The notes under the pieces: generated by a model | Database searches by the model: none | Seen by the model: the letters and a program-made list of their open reading frames with translations, nothing else | What the model was told of the DNA's origin: nothing | Assembly: GCA_021324795.1 (NCBI GenBank) | Contig: JAJPIK010000021.1 | Coordinates: 1-64,000, forward strand | Direction: 5' to 3' | Source of the DNA: Chloroflexota bacterium | GTDB lineage: Bacteria; Chloroflexota; UBA6077; FW602-bin22; CADDYW01 | Length of the DNA stretch: 64,000 bases | Program-made: the position numbers and the translations under genes | Part shown: piece after piece, positions 44,694 to 52,655 of the stretch | How the letters are laid out: each line of letters opens with the position of its first letter | Position numbering within the stretch: the first letter of the stretch is position 1

Positions 44694-45692
44694 CTATCGA
44701 TCAATCCCTTCCTCGTAGATCCTTCGGATAATCCCTTCGATGGCCGGTTCTTCGATCGAGAGGTCGCGGATCCGGTAGCGGGCGGTCACTGTGCTAATCA
44801 GATCGGCCGCGGTAAGCTCGCCGCGGTTGAAGCGCAGCCAGCGGCGAGGGCCATCAGCGCGCACTTCGGTTGCGAAAGGAACGTCAAGCCTCTGGTCGTT
44901 ATTATCCGCGTCATCGGCCAGGTCGACGATCAGGGTCCGCTCGGTTCCGAAGCGCTCACGAATTGCTTCGAGGCTGCCGTCGTAGAGGAGCTTGCCGTGG
45001 TCGACGATCAATAAGCGGGAGCAAAGCTGCTCGAGGTCGGCCACGTCGTGGGTCGTCAGCAGGATCGTCACACCGCGCTCGCGATTGATCCGCCGGAGAA
45101 AGTCGCGGATCCGGTGCTTGGCGACGACGTCCAGGCCAATCGTCGGCTCGTCGAGGTAGACGACCTCCGGCTCGTGGAGGAGCGCCGCCGCCAGGTCGCC
45201 GCGCATTCGCTGACCCAGGCTAAGCTGGCGGACCGGCGTCCTCAGAAACGAATCGAGATCTAAAAGCTCACGAAACTCTCGAAGATTTGCTTGAAACCGC
45301 GGCCGCGGCACGCGGTAGACGTAACCGAGCAGGTCGAGCGATTCGATCAGCGGCAGGTCCCACCAGAGCTGGGTACGTTGGCCGAAGACGACGCCGATCC
45401 TTCGCGCCAGCTCTTTGCGCTGCCGGTAAGGGACCAGACCGCAAGCGGTAAGCTGACCGCCACTTGGCACGAGAATACCGGTCAGCATCTTGATCGTCGT
45501 CGACTTCCCCGCGCCGTTTGGGCCGATGCAGCCAACCATCTCGCCTCGTTCGATCGCGAAGCTGATTCCGTCGACCGCTCGGACTTCGTGGTACTCCCGC
45601 GACAGCAGATTCCGTACGCTTCCCAGGAAGCCCCGGTGGTGCCGAGCGACGCGGAAGACTTTTTCGAGCTTATCAGCTTCAATCAGCGCCAC
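44694..45692 (-). CDS. ABC-2 type transporter ATP-binding protein
   Basis: A 333-residue ATPase of the branch linked to membrane proteins of the ABC-2/DUF990 kind. Walker A is GPNGAGKST, the signature QLSLGQRMRGDLAAALL, Walker B VVYLDEPTIGLDVV and the H-loop LTTHDVADLEQ. The N terminus has a long insertion before Walker A (RVARHHRGFLGSVRNLL), characteristic of the group. GTG 45692 follows GAGAGG; the open frame further upstream overlaps the permease and is spurious. Ten nt separate it from the permease. Substrate unknown. Confidence 0.9.
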   Translation of the reverse strand: MALIEADKLEKVFRVARHHRGFLGSVRNLLSREYHEVRAVDGISFAIERGEMVGCIGPNGAGKSTTIKMLTGILVPSGGQLTACGLVPYRQRKELARRIGVVFGQRTQLWWDLPLIESLDLLGYVYRVPRPRFQANLREFRELLDLDSFLRTPVRQLSLGQRMRGDLAAALLHEPEVVYLDEPTIGLDVVAKHRIRDFLRRINRERGVTILLTTHDVADLEQLCSRLLIVDHGKLLYDGSLEAIRERFGTERTLIVDLADDADNNDQRLDVPFATEVRADGPRRWLRFNRGELTAADLISTVTARYRIRDLSIEEPAIEGIIRRIYEEGIDR

Positions 45693-45702
45693 GCGAAGCC
45701 TC

Positions 45703-46575
45703 TCAGGTTCCGGTGCTTTGGTAGTGTCGGACACCGGTCGACCACAATGCCCATGCCACGAGACCGACGACCAGAGCGACCAGCGGGGACAGCAGCCGCA
45801 TCCACCAGGGTAGCTCGAACGGATCCGGCCGTCCCAGGACGAAGAGAACCGGATAGTAATTGATAAAGCCGAGTGGCAGGACAAAGGTTACCAATCGGCG
45901 GAGCCAATCCTGGTAGATCTCCAGGGGGTAGCTTGTCAGCAGGACTCCGCCATTGGTGAAGACATTCACGATCTCGTTCGACTCGACCGTCCAGAAGCAG
46001 GTCGCCGCGCCGATCACGAAGATGGCGTAAAAGATCACCGCGCCGCTCGCGATCGCCAGGAGCAGCACCAGCACTTTCGTCGCGGTCAACTGGATTGCCA
46101 GTAGGCGAACCGCGATGAGCAGAATGATCAGGCCCTGGCCAAGGCGGCCCACTTTCCAAAGCGCCAGCTCGGTCGCGAACACCTGGAAGAAGGCGCCAAG
46201 AGGACGGGTCAATACTCGGTCGAACTGCCCTTGGACGACCTGCTGGCTGAGCAGCTCGAATCCCCGGGCGAACATCTCGGCCAAAGCGAACGACATTGCC
46301 GCCGTCCCGTAGAGCATGGCCACTTCACCCAGCGACCAGCCCGCTAACGTCGGGATCCGGCCAAAAATCACCAGGACTTCGACGAAATCGACGACGGTTG
46401 CAAGAATCCCGTTGGCGACGAGCAGCCCGAAAGAAAACTTGTATTGCATCTGGCTGCGCGAACGGGCCCCGACCAGGCGAAAGTAGAGTGTGATCAGGTG
46501 ACGCAGGCCAGACCGGTCTGACCGCGCCGAGCCAATCGAAGCAGTCTCCTCGACGTCGACGACTCGCTCGCTCAT
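45703..46575 (-). CDS. ABC-2 family permease (DUF990-like), first subunit
   Basis: A 290-residue protein with six hydrophobic helices and FNSNFGL-like block replaced here by YKFSFGLLVANGILATVVDF. The central MFARGFELLSQQVVQGQFDR and LTRPLGAFFQVFA are characteristic of this permease group. It overlaps the other permease by 4 nt at its start. Acts as a heterodimer with that subunit and the ATPase. Confidence 0.85.
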   Translation of the reverse strand: MSERVVDVEETASIGSARSDRSGLRHLITLYFRLVGARSRSQMQYKFSFGLLVANGILATVVDFVEVLVIFGRIPTLAGWSLGEVAMLYGTAAMSFALAEMFARGFELLSQQVVQGQFDRVLTRPLGAFFQVFATELALWKVGRLGQGLIILLIAVRLLAIQLTATKVLVLLLAIASGAVIFYAIFVIGAATCFWTVESNEIVNVFTNGGVLLTSYPLEIYQDWLRRLVTFVLPLGFINYYPVLFVLGRPDPFELPWWMRLLSPLVALVVGLVAWALWSTGVRHYQSTGT

Positions 46576-47363
46576 CCGCCCTGCACCACGACCCGGCGCG
46601 TCGCCCGCCCGACCAGAAGCTGCGCTCCGGCCAGCAGTGCGATCGTCCAGAGCGCTTGCCGCGCGACCGCGAGCAGCAGATCGGGCCCGGCCAGCCGACC
46701 CAGAAAGACGTCACAGGGGACTTGAATGATGCCGGCAAACGGTAAGAGAGTCAGAACGTCGCGGACTGCGCTGGGAAAGAACGGCAGCGGCACCGCGAAG
46801 CCACTCAGCACGAGGATAACCGAAGTCGCGAGGTTTCCCAATCCCCGAGTATCGGTCGTCCAGAACGCGCTGAGATTCAGCGCGAAGCGCCAGGCAAAGC
46901 TAGTCGCGATTGCCAGGACAACGCTGATCGCGAAAGCAAGCCAGGTCCAAGGCGAGGTTGGCCAGCTCACGCCGTAGGTGAGCTGGCCAACCAGCAGGAT
47001 TGGCGCGGCGCGAAAGAGCACGAAGTAGTAGGCACGGCCGTAGTCGCGGGCGAGCCAGAAGCCGAGATAGGAGAACGGCTTCGCCAGGTCGGAAACGACG
47101 TCACCGGTCCGGATCGTCTGCTCGACGTCCCACCAGTTCCAGAGGGCCACAACCATGATCAGCGCCTGAGTCAGCCAGGTGTAGGTGATCGTCTGGCCCA
47201 CGTCGTAGCCAGCGACCGTCGTCTGATTCTGAAACACCGCGACGAAGACGACCGCGCGCAAGTAGCCGAAGCAGATGTTGGTGACGAGCCCGTTCAGATT
47301 CGCGGCACGGTAGGCAAGTTGACGCTGACAGGCGCGCTTTGCTACTTCCCAGTATAGACGCAT
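46572..47363 (-). CDS. ABC-2 family permease, second subunit
   Basis: A 263-residue membrane protein starting MRLYWEVAKRACQRQLAYRA, with six helices and DVVSDLAKPFSYLGFWLAR in the cytoplasmic loop. The extended -10 TGC-TAAACT lies 7 nt before ATG 47363 and no ribosome binding site is seen, so a leaderless mRNA is possible. An alternative start lies at 47390. First gene of the three-gene exporter operon. Confidence 0.82.
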   Translation of the reverse strand: MRLYWEVAKRACQRQLAYRAANLNGLVTNICFGYLRAVVFVAVFQNQTTVAGYDVGQTITYTWLTQALIMVVALWNWWDVEQTIRTGDVVSDLAKPFSYLGFWLARDYGRAYYFVLFRAAPILLVGQLTYGVSWPTSPWTWLAFAISVVLAIATSFAWRFALNLSAFWTTDTRGLGNLATSVILVLSGFAVPLPFFPSAVRDVLTLLPFAGIIQVPCDVFLGRLAGPDLLLAVARQALWTIALLAGAQLLVGRATRRVVVQGG

Positions 47364-47428
47364 ACGGAAGAGTTTAGCATAGCAAGGCAACGTGCTTCGC
47401 CGGGGATATCAACCCACGTCCAGACCGG

Positions 47429-47485
47429 TTACGCCGCTACACTGGCAACAATCACCATCGGTCCTTCGGGTTCTTCAGGAATCTC
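47429..47485 (-). pseudogene. hicB antitoxin C-terminal relic
   Basis: Directly after the hicA-like stop, 18 codons read EIPEEPEGPMVIVASVAA then TAA, which matches the C terminus of HicB antitoxins. The HicB N-terminal domain is missing, so the gene is a fragment. Confidence 0.5.
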
Positions 47486-47628
47486 CTAGAGCAGCTTCCG
47501 CAGATCGTCGGCACTCAAGCCCGCGCTCCGTAAGATGGCAGGCAGCCGCCCCGTTGGCACGGGGCGGCTGCCTGCCATCGCAACAGTCACTAGCGAGCCT
47601 GGATGCTCAGGATGCGTCAACAGGATGC
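47486..47628 (-). pseudogene. hicA toxin C-terminal relic
   Basis: After a TGA at 47629-47631 the frame reads RILLTHPEHPGSLVTVAM and later PTGRLPAILRSAGLSADDL before TAG. This matches the C-terminal half of HicA mRNA interferases (RHFxHPxxPG, then VPVHGxxELPTGTLRxILRQAGL). The N terminus with the catalytic region is absent, and the His of the HG motif is replaced by Ala. The stop TGA follows a tandem duplication of GACGCATCCTG-like sequence. With the hicB tail this is a decayed toxin-antitoxin locus. Confidence 0.6.
47533..47578. repeat. Perfect 20-bp-arm palindrome inside the hicA relic
   Basis: GATGGCAGGCAGCCGCCCCG at 47533-47552 is perfectly complementary to bases 47559-47578, with a 6-nt loop. 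It covers the codons where HicA normally has the HGxxELPTGTLR block. The perfect symmetry within a former coding region is unusual. Confidence 0.85.
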
Positions 47629-47746
47629 GTCAAATGGACGTGAGAACCGTTCTATCTCAACTCTTGCCAGCTAGCTCGCTACAAAGCCCGGAGCAACTCA
47701 GCACAGGTCACACGTGGCAGTGTCGGGCTCACGTCTGATCCATCTC

Positions 47747-48697
47747 TTAGGCGTTGCGGACGCAGCGGAAGCCGGCGTGGCCGGTTGAGCTGTCCGGGGT
47801 GCTCTTCGTGCGGGCCGCGACTCGGTAGCGATTGCAATACGAGGCATGGCAAAGATAGGAGCCACCGCGTTGGACCTTCTCGTGCCCGGTGGGCGGACCT
47901 TTCGGGTTATCGTAAGGACCAGTCCGGTGGAAGGTCGCACTCCACCAGTCGGCGCACCACTCCCAGACGTTTCCCGAGGTGTTGTAGAGTCCGAAGCCAT
48001 TTGGCTTGAAGGCGTCGACCGGACAGGTGCCGAGGTAGCCGTCCTCGCAGGTGTTCTTCGTGGGGAAATTCCCCTGCCAGATGTTGCAGCGATGCTCGCC
48101 CCCCGGTCGAAGCGAGTCGCCCCACGGGAAGCGCTTTTGTTCTAAACCACCCCGTGCGGCATATTCCCACTCGGCTTCGGTTGGGAGCCGCTTGCCGGCC
48201 CATGTTGCATAGGCAACCGCGTCGTTCCAGGAGACGTGGGTAACCGGATGGTTCAGCCGCTTTTCGATCGAAGACCCCGGTCCTTCCGGCTGGCGCCAGG
48301 TCGCGCCTTCGACCCGCCGCCACCACTCGGCACCGACGACCGCCCGCGTCGCCTGGAACTTTTCCGGCAGCAACAGATAAAACACGAATGACCAGCCAAA
48401 CTTCTCGGCTTCAGTCACGTAGCCGGTGGCCTCGACGAACTCCTTGAACTGAGCGACCGTGACCGCGTAAGGATCGATGTAGAATGGCTTCAGAGTCACT
48501 TTCCGCACCGGGCCCTCGCCGTCGGCCGGGAAGCCCTCGCGATCATCCGTTCCCATCAGAAACTCACCACCGGGCAGATAGATCATCCCTTCGGTTGACC
48601 CAAGCTGTGCCATTGGCGCTTCGGCAACCGCCACCTGCCCCGATCCGGATTCATCTCGCGAGGGCGCACAACACACCTTTTTTTCTTCAGCACACAA
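47747..48697 (-). CDS. Formylglycine-generating enzyme (FGE/SUMF1 family)
   Basis: A 316-residue copper-type oxidase that converts a Cys in sulfatases to formylglycine. It has the FGE fold from MIYLPGGEFLMGTDDREGFP to HAGFRCVRN. GKRLPTEAEWEYAARGG and FGLYNTSGNVWEWCADWW are the central signatures. The catalytic pair is Cys283 and Cys288 in GGSYLCHASYCNRYR, which separates true FGEs from non-catalytic relatives. The N terminus adds a Cys-rich start (MCAEEKKVCCAP). TTG 48697 follows GGAGG. A Cys-type sulfatase is encoded 11 kb away. Confidence 0.93.
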   Translation of the reverse strand: MCAEEKKVCCAPSRDESGSGQVAVAEAPMAQLGSTEGMIYLPGGEFLMGTDDREGFPADGEGPVRKVTLKPFYIDPYAVTVAQFKEFVEATGYVTEAEKFGWSFVFYLLLPEKFQATRAVVGAEWWRRVEGATWRQPEGPGSSIEKRLNHPVTHVSWNDAVAYATWAGKRLPTEAEWEYAARGGLEQKRFPWGDSLRPGGEHRCNIWQGNFPTKNTCEDGYLGTCPVDAFKPNGFGLYNTSGNVWEWCADWWSATFHRTGPYDNPKGPPTGHEKVQRGGSYLCHASYCNRYRVAARTKSTPDSSTGHAGFRCVRNA

Positions 48698-48882
48698 TAA
48701 TTCCTACCTCCTACTTCCTGGTCAGCAAGGTGCGCAGTAAGACGTGACCAGCCTTGCTTCGATTCTGCTGAAAGAATATTATCATTCTCCGGGGATTCCA
48801 CCAGCGGCAGTGATTTCATCTCGCACTCCTGCAACACTAATCACCCCTCATTCGTCGTATGATAGAGGGGAGGTATTGCCCG

Positions 48883-50118
48883 ATGACAGAGATTCCAGAG
48901 AACCAATCGGCCGAGGAGGATCTCGTCCTCGAGCCTCCAAAGCCGGTCCGACCGGTAACGATGGAACAAGCGGCGAAGACAATTCGGGTTGACGACGAGA
49001 CAGCGCAGCGAATCTCGACCGCGGTGAATAACTTCGTCGATTCGATTATGCGACTTGACGCCCAATCGCCCGAGTTCGAGCAGAAGATGCGGTCGATCCG
49101 TCAGATGGGGAGCGAGGAGATCCGACGCTCGTCCGAGGCATCGAGTCGATTTTTGGACCGGCCAACCGCCGCGCTGCAACAGGGGCCGCTCACTCAGGGC
49201 TCGCAGGTGTCGAATGCCTTGCTTAGCTTGCGGAAACAAATCGAGGAGCTTGATCCATCTCGCCATCTTGGCCGCCGGCGGGGGCTGATCAACCGACTTC
49301 CGTTTACTAATCAGGTTGGCGATTACTTTCGCCGGTACCAAAGCAGTCAGGCCAGCATCGAGGCAATCGTCCAGGGGCTGTACCACGGCCAGGACGAGCT
49401 CATGCGCGACAACGCCGCGATCGAGCAGGAGAAAGTTCACCTCTGGGAGATGAAGAATCGCCTCGAACAGTACGCTTACATGGCCGCCCTTCTGGATGAT
49501 ACACTAACTAAGAAGGTCGTCGAGCTCGAAAGGAGCGATCCGGAGAAGGCTCGGGCGCTGAAAGAAGATGCTCTCTTCTACGTGCGCCAGAAGCGTCAGG
49601 ATATTTTGACTCAGTTGTCAGTCAACGTCCAGGGGTATCTGGCGCTTGACCTGATCCGTAAGAATAACGTTGAGTTGATTCGGGGGGTCGAGCGGGCGAC
49701 GACGACAACGGTCGCAGCGTTGCGCACGGCGGTCATCGCGGCGCTTGCCCTGGGCAATCAGCGGCTCGTGCTCGATCAAATCAGCGCCTTGAATACAACG
49801 ACTGGGAACATCATCGAATCGACGGCGCAGATGCTCCGACAGCAGGTTGGCGAAATCCAACAGCAGGCGGCCAGCGCAACGGTCAGCATCGAGAAGCTGC
49901 AAGCCGCTTTCAACAACGTCTACGCGACAATTGACACGATCGATTCCTTCAAGCTCGCAGCGCTCGACACGATGCGCAAGACGATCGATAGCCTGTCAAC
50001 CGAAGTTGCCAAGGCCCAGGGGTACATCTCCCGGGCGCAGGCCGCCGACCAGGCTCGACTGAACGCCGACAATCTTGGAAACGAGCTCGCTCTGCCAGGG
50101 AGCAAGGAAGGGGCTTAA
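48883..50118 (+). CDS. TelA/KlaA-like toxic anion resistance protein
   Basis: A 411-residue, mostly helical cytoplasmic protein of the TelA family, linked in other bacteria to tellurite and cell-envelope stress. Coiled-coil stretches fill the middle, and characteristic blocks are LNRLPFTNQVGDYFRRYQSS, YVRQKRQDILTQLSVNVQGY and LALDLIRKNNVELIRGVERA. ATG 48883 follows GGGGAGGT; ATG 48859 is an alternative. It overlaps the next gene by one base (TAATG), so the two are translationally coupled. True resistance function is unproven for most members. Confidence 0.88.
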   Translation: MTEIPENQSAEEDLVLEPPKPVRPVTMEQAAKTIRVDDETAQRISTAVNNFVDSIMRLDAQSPEFEQKMRSIRQMGSEEIRRSSEASSRFLDRPTAALQQGPLTQGSQVSNALLSLRKQIEELDPSRHLGRRRGLINRLPFTNQVGDYFRRYQSSQASIEAIVQGLYHGQDELMRDNAAIEQEKVHLWEMKNRLEQYAYMAALLDDTLTKKVVELERSDPEKARALKEDALFYVRQKRQDILTQLSVNVQGYLALDLIRKNNVELIRGVERATTTTVAALRTAVIAALALGNQRLVLDQISALNTTTGNIIESTAQMLRQQVGEIQQQAASATVSIEKLQAAFNNVYATIDTIDSFKLAALDTMRKTIDSLSTEVAKAQGYISRAQAADQARLNADNLGNELALPGSKEGA

Positions 50119-50789
50119 TGATGCGCCTCATCTTCTTTGGGCTAGCCGTGCTGACGATACTGGTGATCGCCGTGCCGATCGTGATCGCGGTCTGGTTAGC
50201 AATTATAGGAGTGATCATCTCGGCGCTCAGCTTTGCCATGCCCTGGGTGTTATTTGGATTGGTGATCTGGGCCTTTCTCGCGCTGGGCCGCCGACCGGAG
50301 CGGCGTCGCTTAGCCCATTACGGCTGGCAGCCCCAACCGACTCCGGGCTGGCGCGGATCTCAATCCAGTCGTCCGCGGGTGCAGACAGAGACCCGGCCGC
50401 AACCACCTTCGACACCAAAGATGGAGCCACGCCCGGAGTTGCCGATTGCCGTTCAGGTGAAAGTTGAGCAGATCCGGCGGAAGGTGGAAGTGCTGCTGGG
50501 TTATGCCTCGCGCTTCCCGCCGTTCTCAAAAGAGTTGTATCTCGTACGCCAAACGGCCAACGAGTACCTCCCGCGAACGATCGACGCCTACCTGGCACTG
50601 CCACCGGGTGATGCCGACCGGATCTTGACTCCCAATGGCAAGACAGCGCTCCAAGAGCTCACCGAGCAGCTCGATCTGCTCGACGCCAAGCTCAGCGAGA
50701 TCGCCGAGAATCTACAGCGTCGCGACCTCGATCGCTTACTTGCCAACCGCCGCTTTCTCGAGGAGCGCTTCGGGCGGACAAACCTTTAG
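50118..50789 (+). CDS. Membrane-anchored partner of TelA (XpaC-like position)
   Basis: A 223-residue protein with two hydrophobic helices at the N terminus (about 3-27 and 30-56), a Pro-rich linker, and a helical C-terminal domain containing ELYLVRQTANEYLPRTIDAY and LDLLDAKLSEIAENLQRRD. TelA genes are often next to a membrane protein such as XpaC; the position and coupling fit such a partner, and the C-terminal block resembles it. I do not have a firm family name. ATG 50121 is an alternative start. Confidence 0.65.
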   Translation: MMRLIFFGLAVLTILVIAVPIVIAVWLAIIGVIISALSFAMPWVLFGLVIWAFLALGRRPERRRLAHYGWQPQPTPGWRGSQSSRPRVQTETRPQPPSTPKMEPRPELPIAVQVKVEQIRRKVEVLLGYASRFPPFSKELYLVRQTANEYLPRTIDAYLALPPGDADRILTPNGKTALQELTEQLDLLDAKLSEIAENLQRRDLDRLLANRRFLEERFGRTNL

Positions 50790-50796
50790 ATCGAAT

Positions 50797-50938
50797 TGGC
50801 AAGAGGTCCCTGCCAATACTTTACTTTCGCCCAGCGACGTCGACCTCTTCTACAAGCTACAAGCTGTTTCGAACGCTCAACGTGTGCGCCAATCAACGGC
50901 TGAAGGTGCTGCCGAAGGTGCGAACGGTGAAAGAATGA
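50797..50938 (+). pseudogene. Hypothetical-protein relic frameshifted by a 7-bp duplication
   Basis: The frame reads WQEVPANTLLSPSDVDLFYK and then goes out of register at a direct duplication of TACAAGC (50851-50857 and 50858-50864). Removing one copy restores FYKLFRTLNVCANQRLKVLP to a stop at 50936. The restored sequence resembles small conserved proteins with a SxxDxExFFKLHxALxxFVNQRL pattern. A recent inactivating mutation, or an assembly error, is indicated. Confidence 0.6.
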
Positions 50939-51169
50939 GAGGATACGGCGCAAAGCTCAACCTGACCTGCAGCCGATTGTCCAGGGCATCGTCGATGCCG
51001 CTGAAAAGCCCCGTCCGGGAGCGACGCCGATCCCAAGTCGGGCTTACGGCGTTTTACGCGCGGCCGCCCATCTGGCCTAAGCCACTAGCAACGACCCGGT
51101 CGACCTCCAGGCGATCGACGAGGAGATGCGGGCACTTTGGATCCAGACGGCATCCCCGATTCCCCAATC
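50939..51169 (+). other. Decayed coding-like region
   Basis: Two short protein-like stretches in different frames (PIPSRAYGVLRAAAHLA near 51030-51080, and NDPVDLQAIDEEMRALW near 51090-51140) suggest further remnants of the relic or of another small gene. Neither has an intact start and stop with a ribosome binding site, and neither is recognised. Confidence 0.35.
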
Positions 51170-52360
51170 TCAGTCAAAAAACGCCTTATCCTCGTCTCTC
51201 AAATGCCCCTTCGCGGCTTCGATATTGAATTCGACGCCCAAACCCGGCCGGTCCCAGACCTCAATAAAGCCCTCTTTGACAATCGGGTTCGGCAGCCCTT
51301 CGATGATGTCATACCACCAATCGGGATGGCCGACCGGGTATTCGAAGGCAATGTAGTTCTGAGGCAGGGTGGCCGAGACCTGGACGAGCGCGGCCAGGCC
51401 GATCAGGCCGTCGAGGACGCCATGGGGCGCCATGAGAATGCCGTGGAGGTCAGCGTACTCGGCGATCCACTTCAACTCGGCGATGCCACCGACGTCGGCC
51501 GGGTCCGGACCGACGACGTTCACCGCGTGCTTCTCGATCAGGTCCATGAAGTTCTGCCGCAGGTAGATCTCCTCGCCGGTGTGGATCGGGGTCGAGGTTT
51601 TCTGGGTCACCTCGCGGAAGAGGTCAGCAGTGACGTAAGGCGTGTAGTCGCCAGTCAGTAAGTCTTCGAGCCACATCACGTTGAGTGGCTCGAGTGCGCG
51701 GGCCAGGCGAACCGCGTCAGGAACAGTCCAGCCAGGACCACAGTCCAACGCTAATCCGATCCCATCGCCAAGCACTTCCTTCATTGCCTCGACACAGGCG
51801 ACGACGTGCTTCAGTCCCCGTTCAGTCAATGGCCCGCGGTTCGGAAAGCGATTTGTTCTTTGATACTCGTTGAAAGTCAGGTCGGGGCCATGGCTGAACA
51901 TCGGTCCGTGATAGCCAATGCCCTGCTTGATGATCGTGAAGCCTTCCCTGGCCGCCTTCATCTTTGTCATCGCATCAGCGTAATCGGCAGGCGCATGACC
52001 TGCCATTGGGAAGCGGACCCCACCGTTGTACACGCGCACCCGGTCGCGAATTTTGCCTCCCAGCAGCTTGTACACCGGTAACCCAGCCGCCTTGCCCGCG
52101 ATGTCCCAAAGCGCCATCTCGATCGCACTTACCGCGCTGCCCCATGGCTTGAAAGCGCCCAACCGGCGAATCCGAAGCATCGTCCGCTCGACGTCGGTCG
52201 GATCCTCGCCGATCAGCAATTCTCTGTAGAACAGAATTTGCGGCTTCAGGTAAGGCTTGCTTGACTCGACCTGGCCGTAGCCGTTAACTCCCTCGTCGGT
52301 CACGATCCGAACAACCGGATTCTGGCCGATAACGGCGCACTTGAGATCTGTGATTTTCAT
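51170..52360 (-). CDS. Enolase-superfamily (mandelate racemase/muconate lactonizing) enzyme
   Basis: A 396-residue metal-dependent enzyme acting on a carboxylate, probably an acid-sugar dehydratase. The N-terminal capping domain is followed by a TIM barrel. Magnesium ligands are expected in LALDCGPGW, MWLEDLL and HTGEEIYLR, and ILMAPHGVLDGL carries a histidine of the acid/base dyad. FEYPVGHPDWWYDIIEG closes the barrel. ATG 52360 follows GAGGAG. It stands alone between decayed sequence and the helicase gene. The substrate cannot be fixed from sequence. Confidence 0.88.
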   Translation of the reverse strand: MKITDLKCAVIGQNPVVRIVTDEGVNGYGQVESSKPYLKPQILFYRELLIGEDPTDVERTMLRIRRLGAFKPWGSAVSAIEMALWDIAGKAAGLPVYKLLGGKIRDRVRVYNGGVRFPMAGHAPADYADAMTKMKAAREGFTIIKQGIGYHGPMFSHGPDLTFNEYQRTNRFPNRGPLTERGLKHVVACVEAMKEVLGDGIGLALDCGPGWTVPDAVRLARALEPLNVMWLEDLLTGDYTPYVTADLFREVTQKTSTPIHTGEEIYLRQNFMDLIEKHAVNVVGPDPADVGGIAELKWIAEYADLHGILMAPHGVLDGLIGLAALVQVSATLPQNYIAFEYPVGHPDWWYDIIEGLPNPIVKEGFIEVWDRPGLGVEFNIEAAKGHLRDEDKAFFD

Positions 52361-52530
52361 GACTTCTCCTCTTCAGATGCATTAGATCACCCTGAAACGT
52401 TCTGGATCGAGCGGGTATCCACCATTATTTAAGAAAGCACGACACCCACCCGCGTGACGAGAATCTTACACCGCGAGTGTCGGTAATTCTAGATCGACGA
52501 ATCTCGCGATCAAGCAACCGTGAACCTGTG

Positions 52531-52539
52531 TGATATAAT
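52531..52539 (+). promoter_or_regulatory. Extended -10 promoter of the helicase gene
   Basis: TGA-TATAAT at 52531-52539 is an extended -10 element; the -35 region is weak. The leader is about 110 nt and contains a CCAGC/GCTGG hairpin, which is common for RNA helicase genes under cold or structure control, though that is inference. Confidence 0.5.
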
Positions 52540-52655
52540 ACCAGCCACTCGCTGGCTGGGCGTGGCATATCTGTGCCCCGGTGCTACCTTCGGAAGCCCG
52601 GTAACGCTTTTGCAACTCGGGTATCGGGTTAGATGCTGCGACAAAGAGGTGGATG

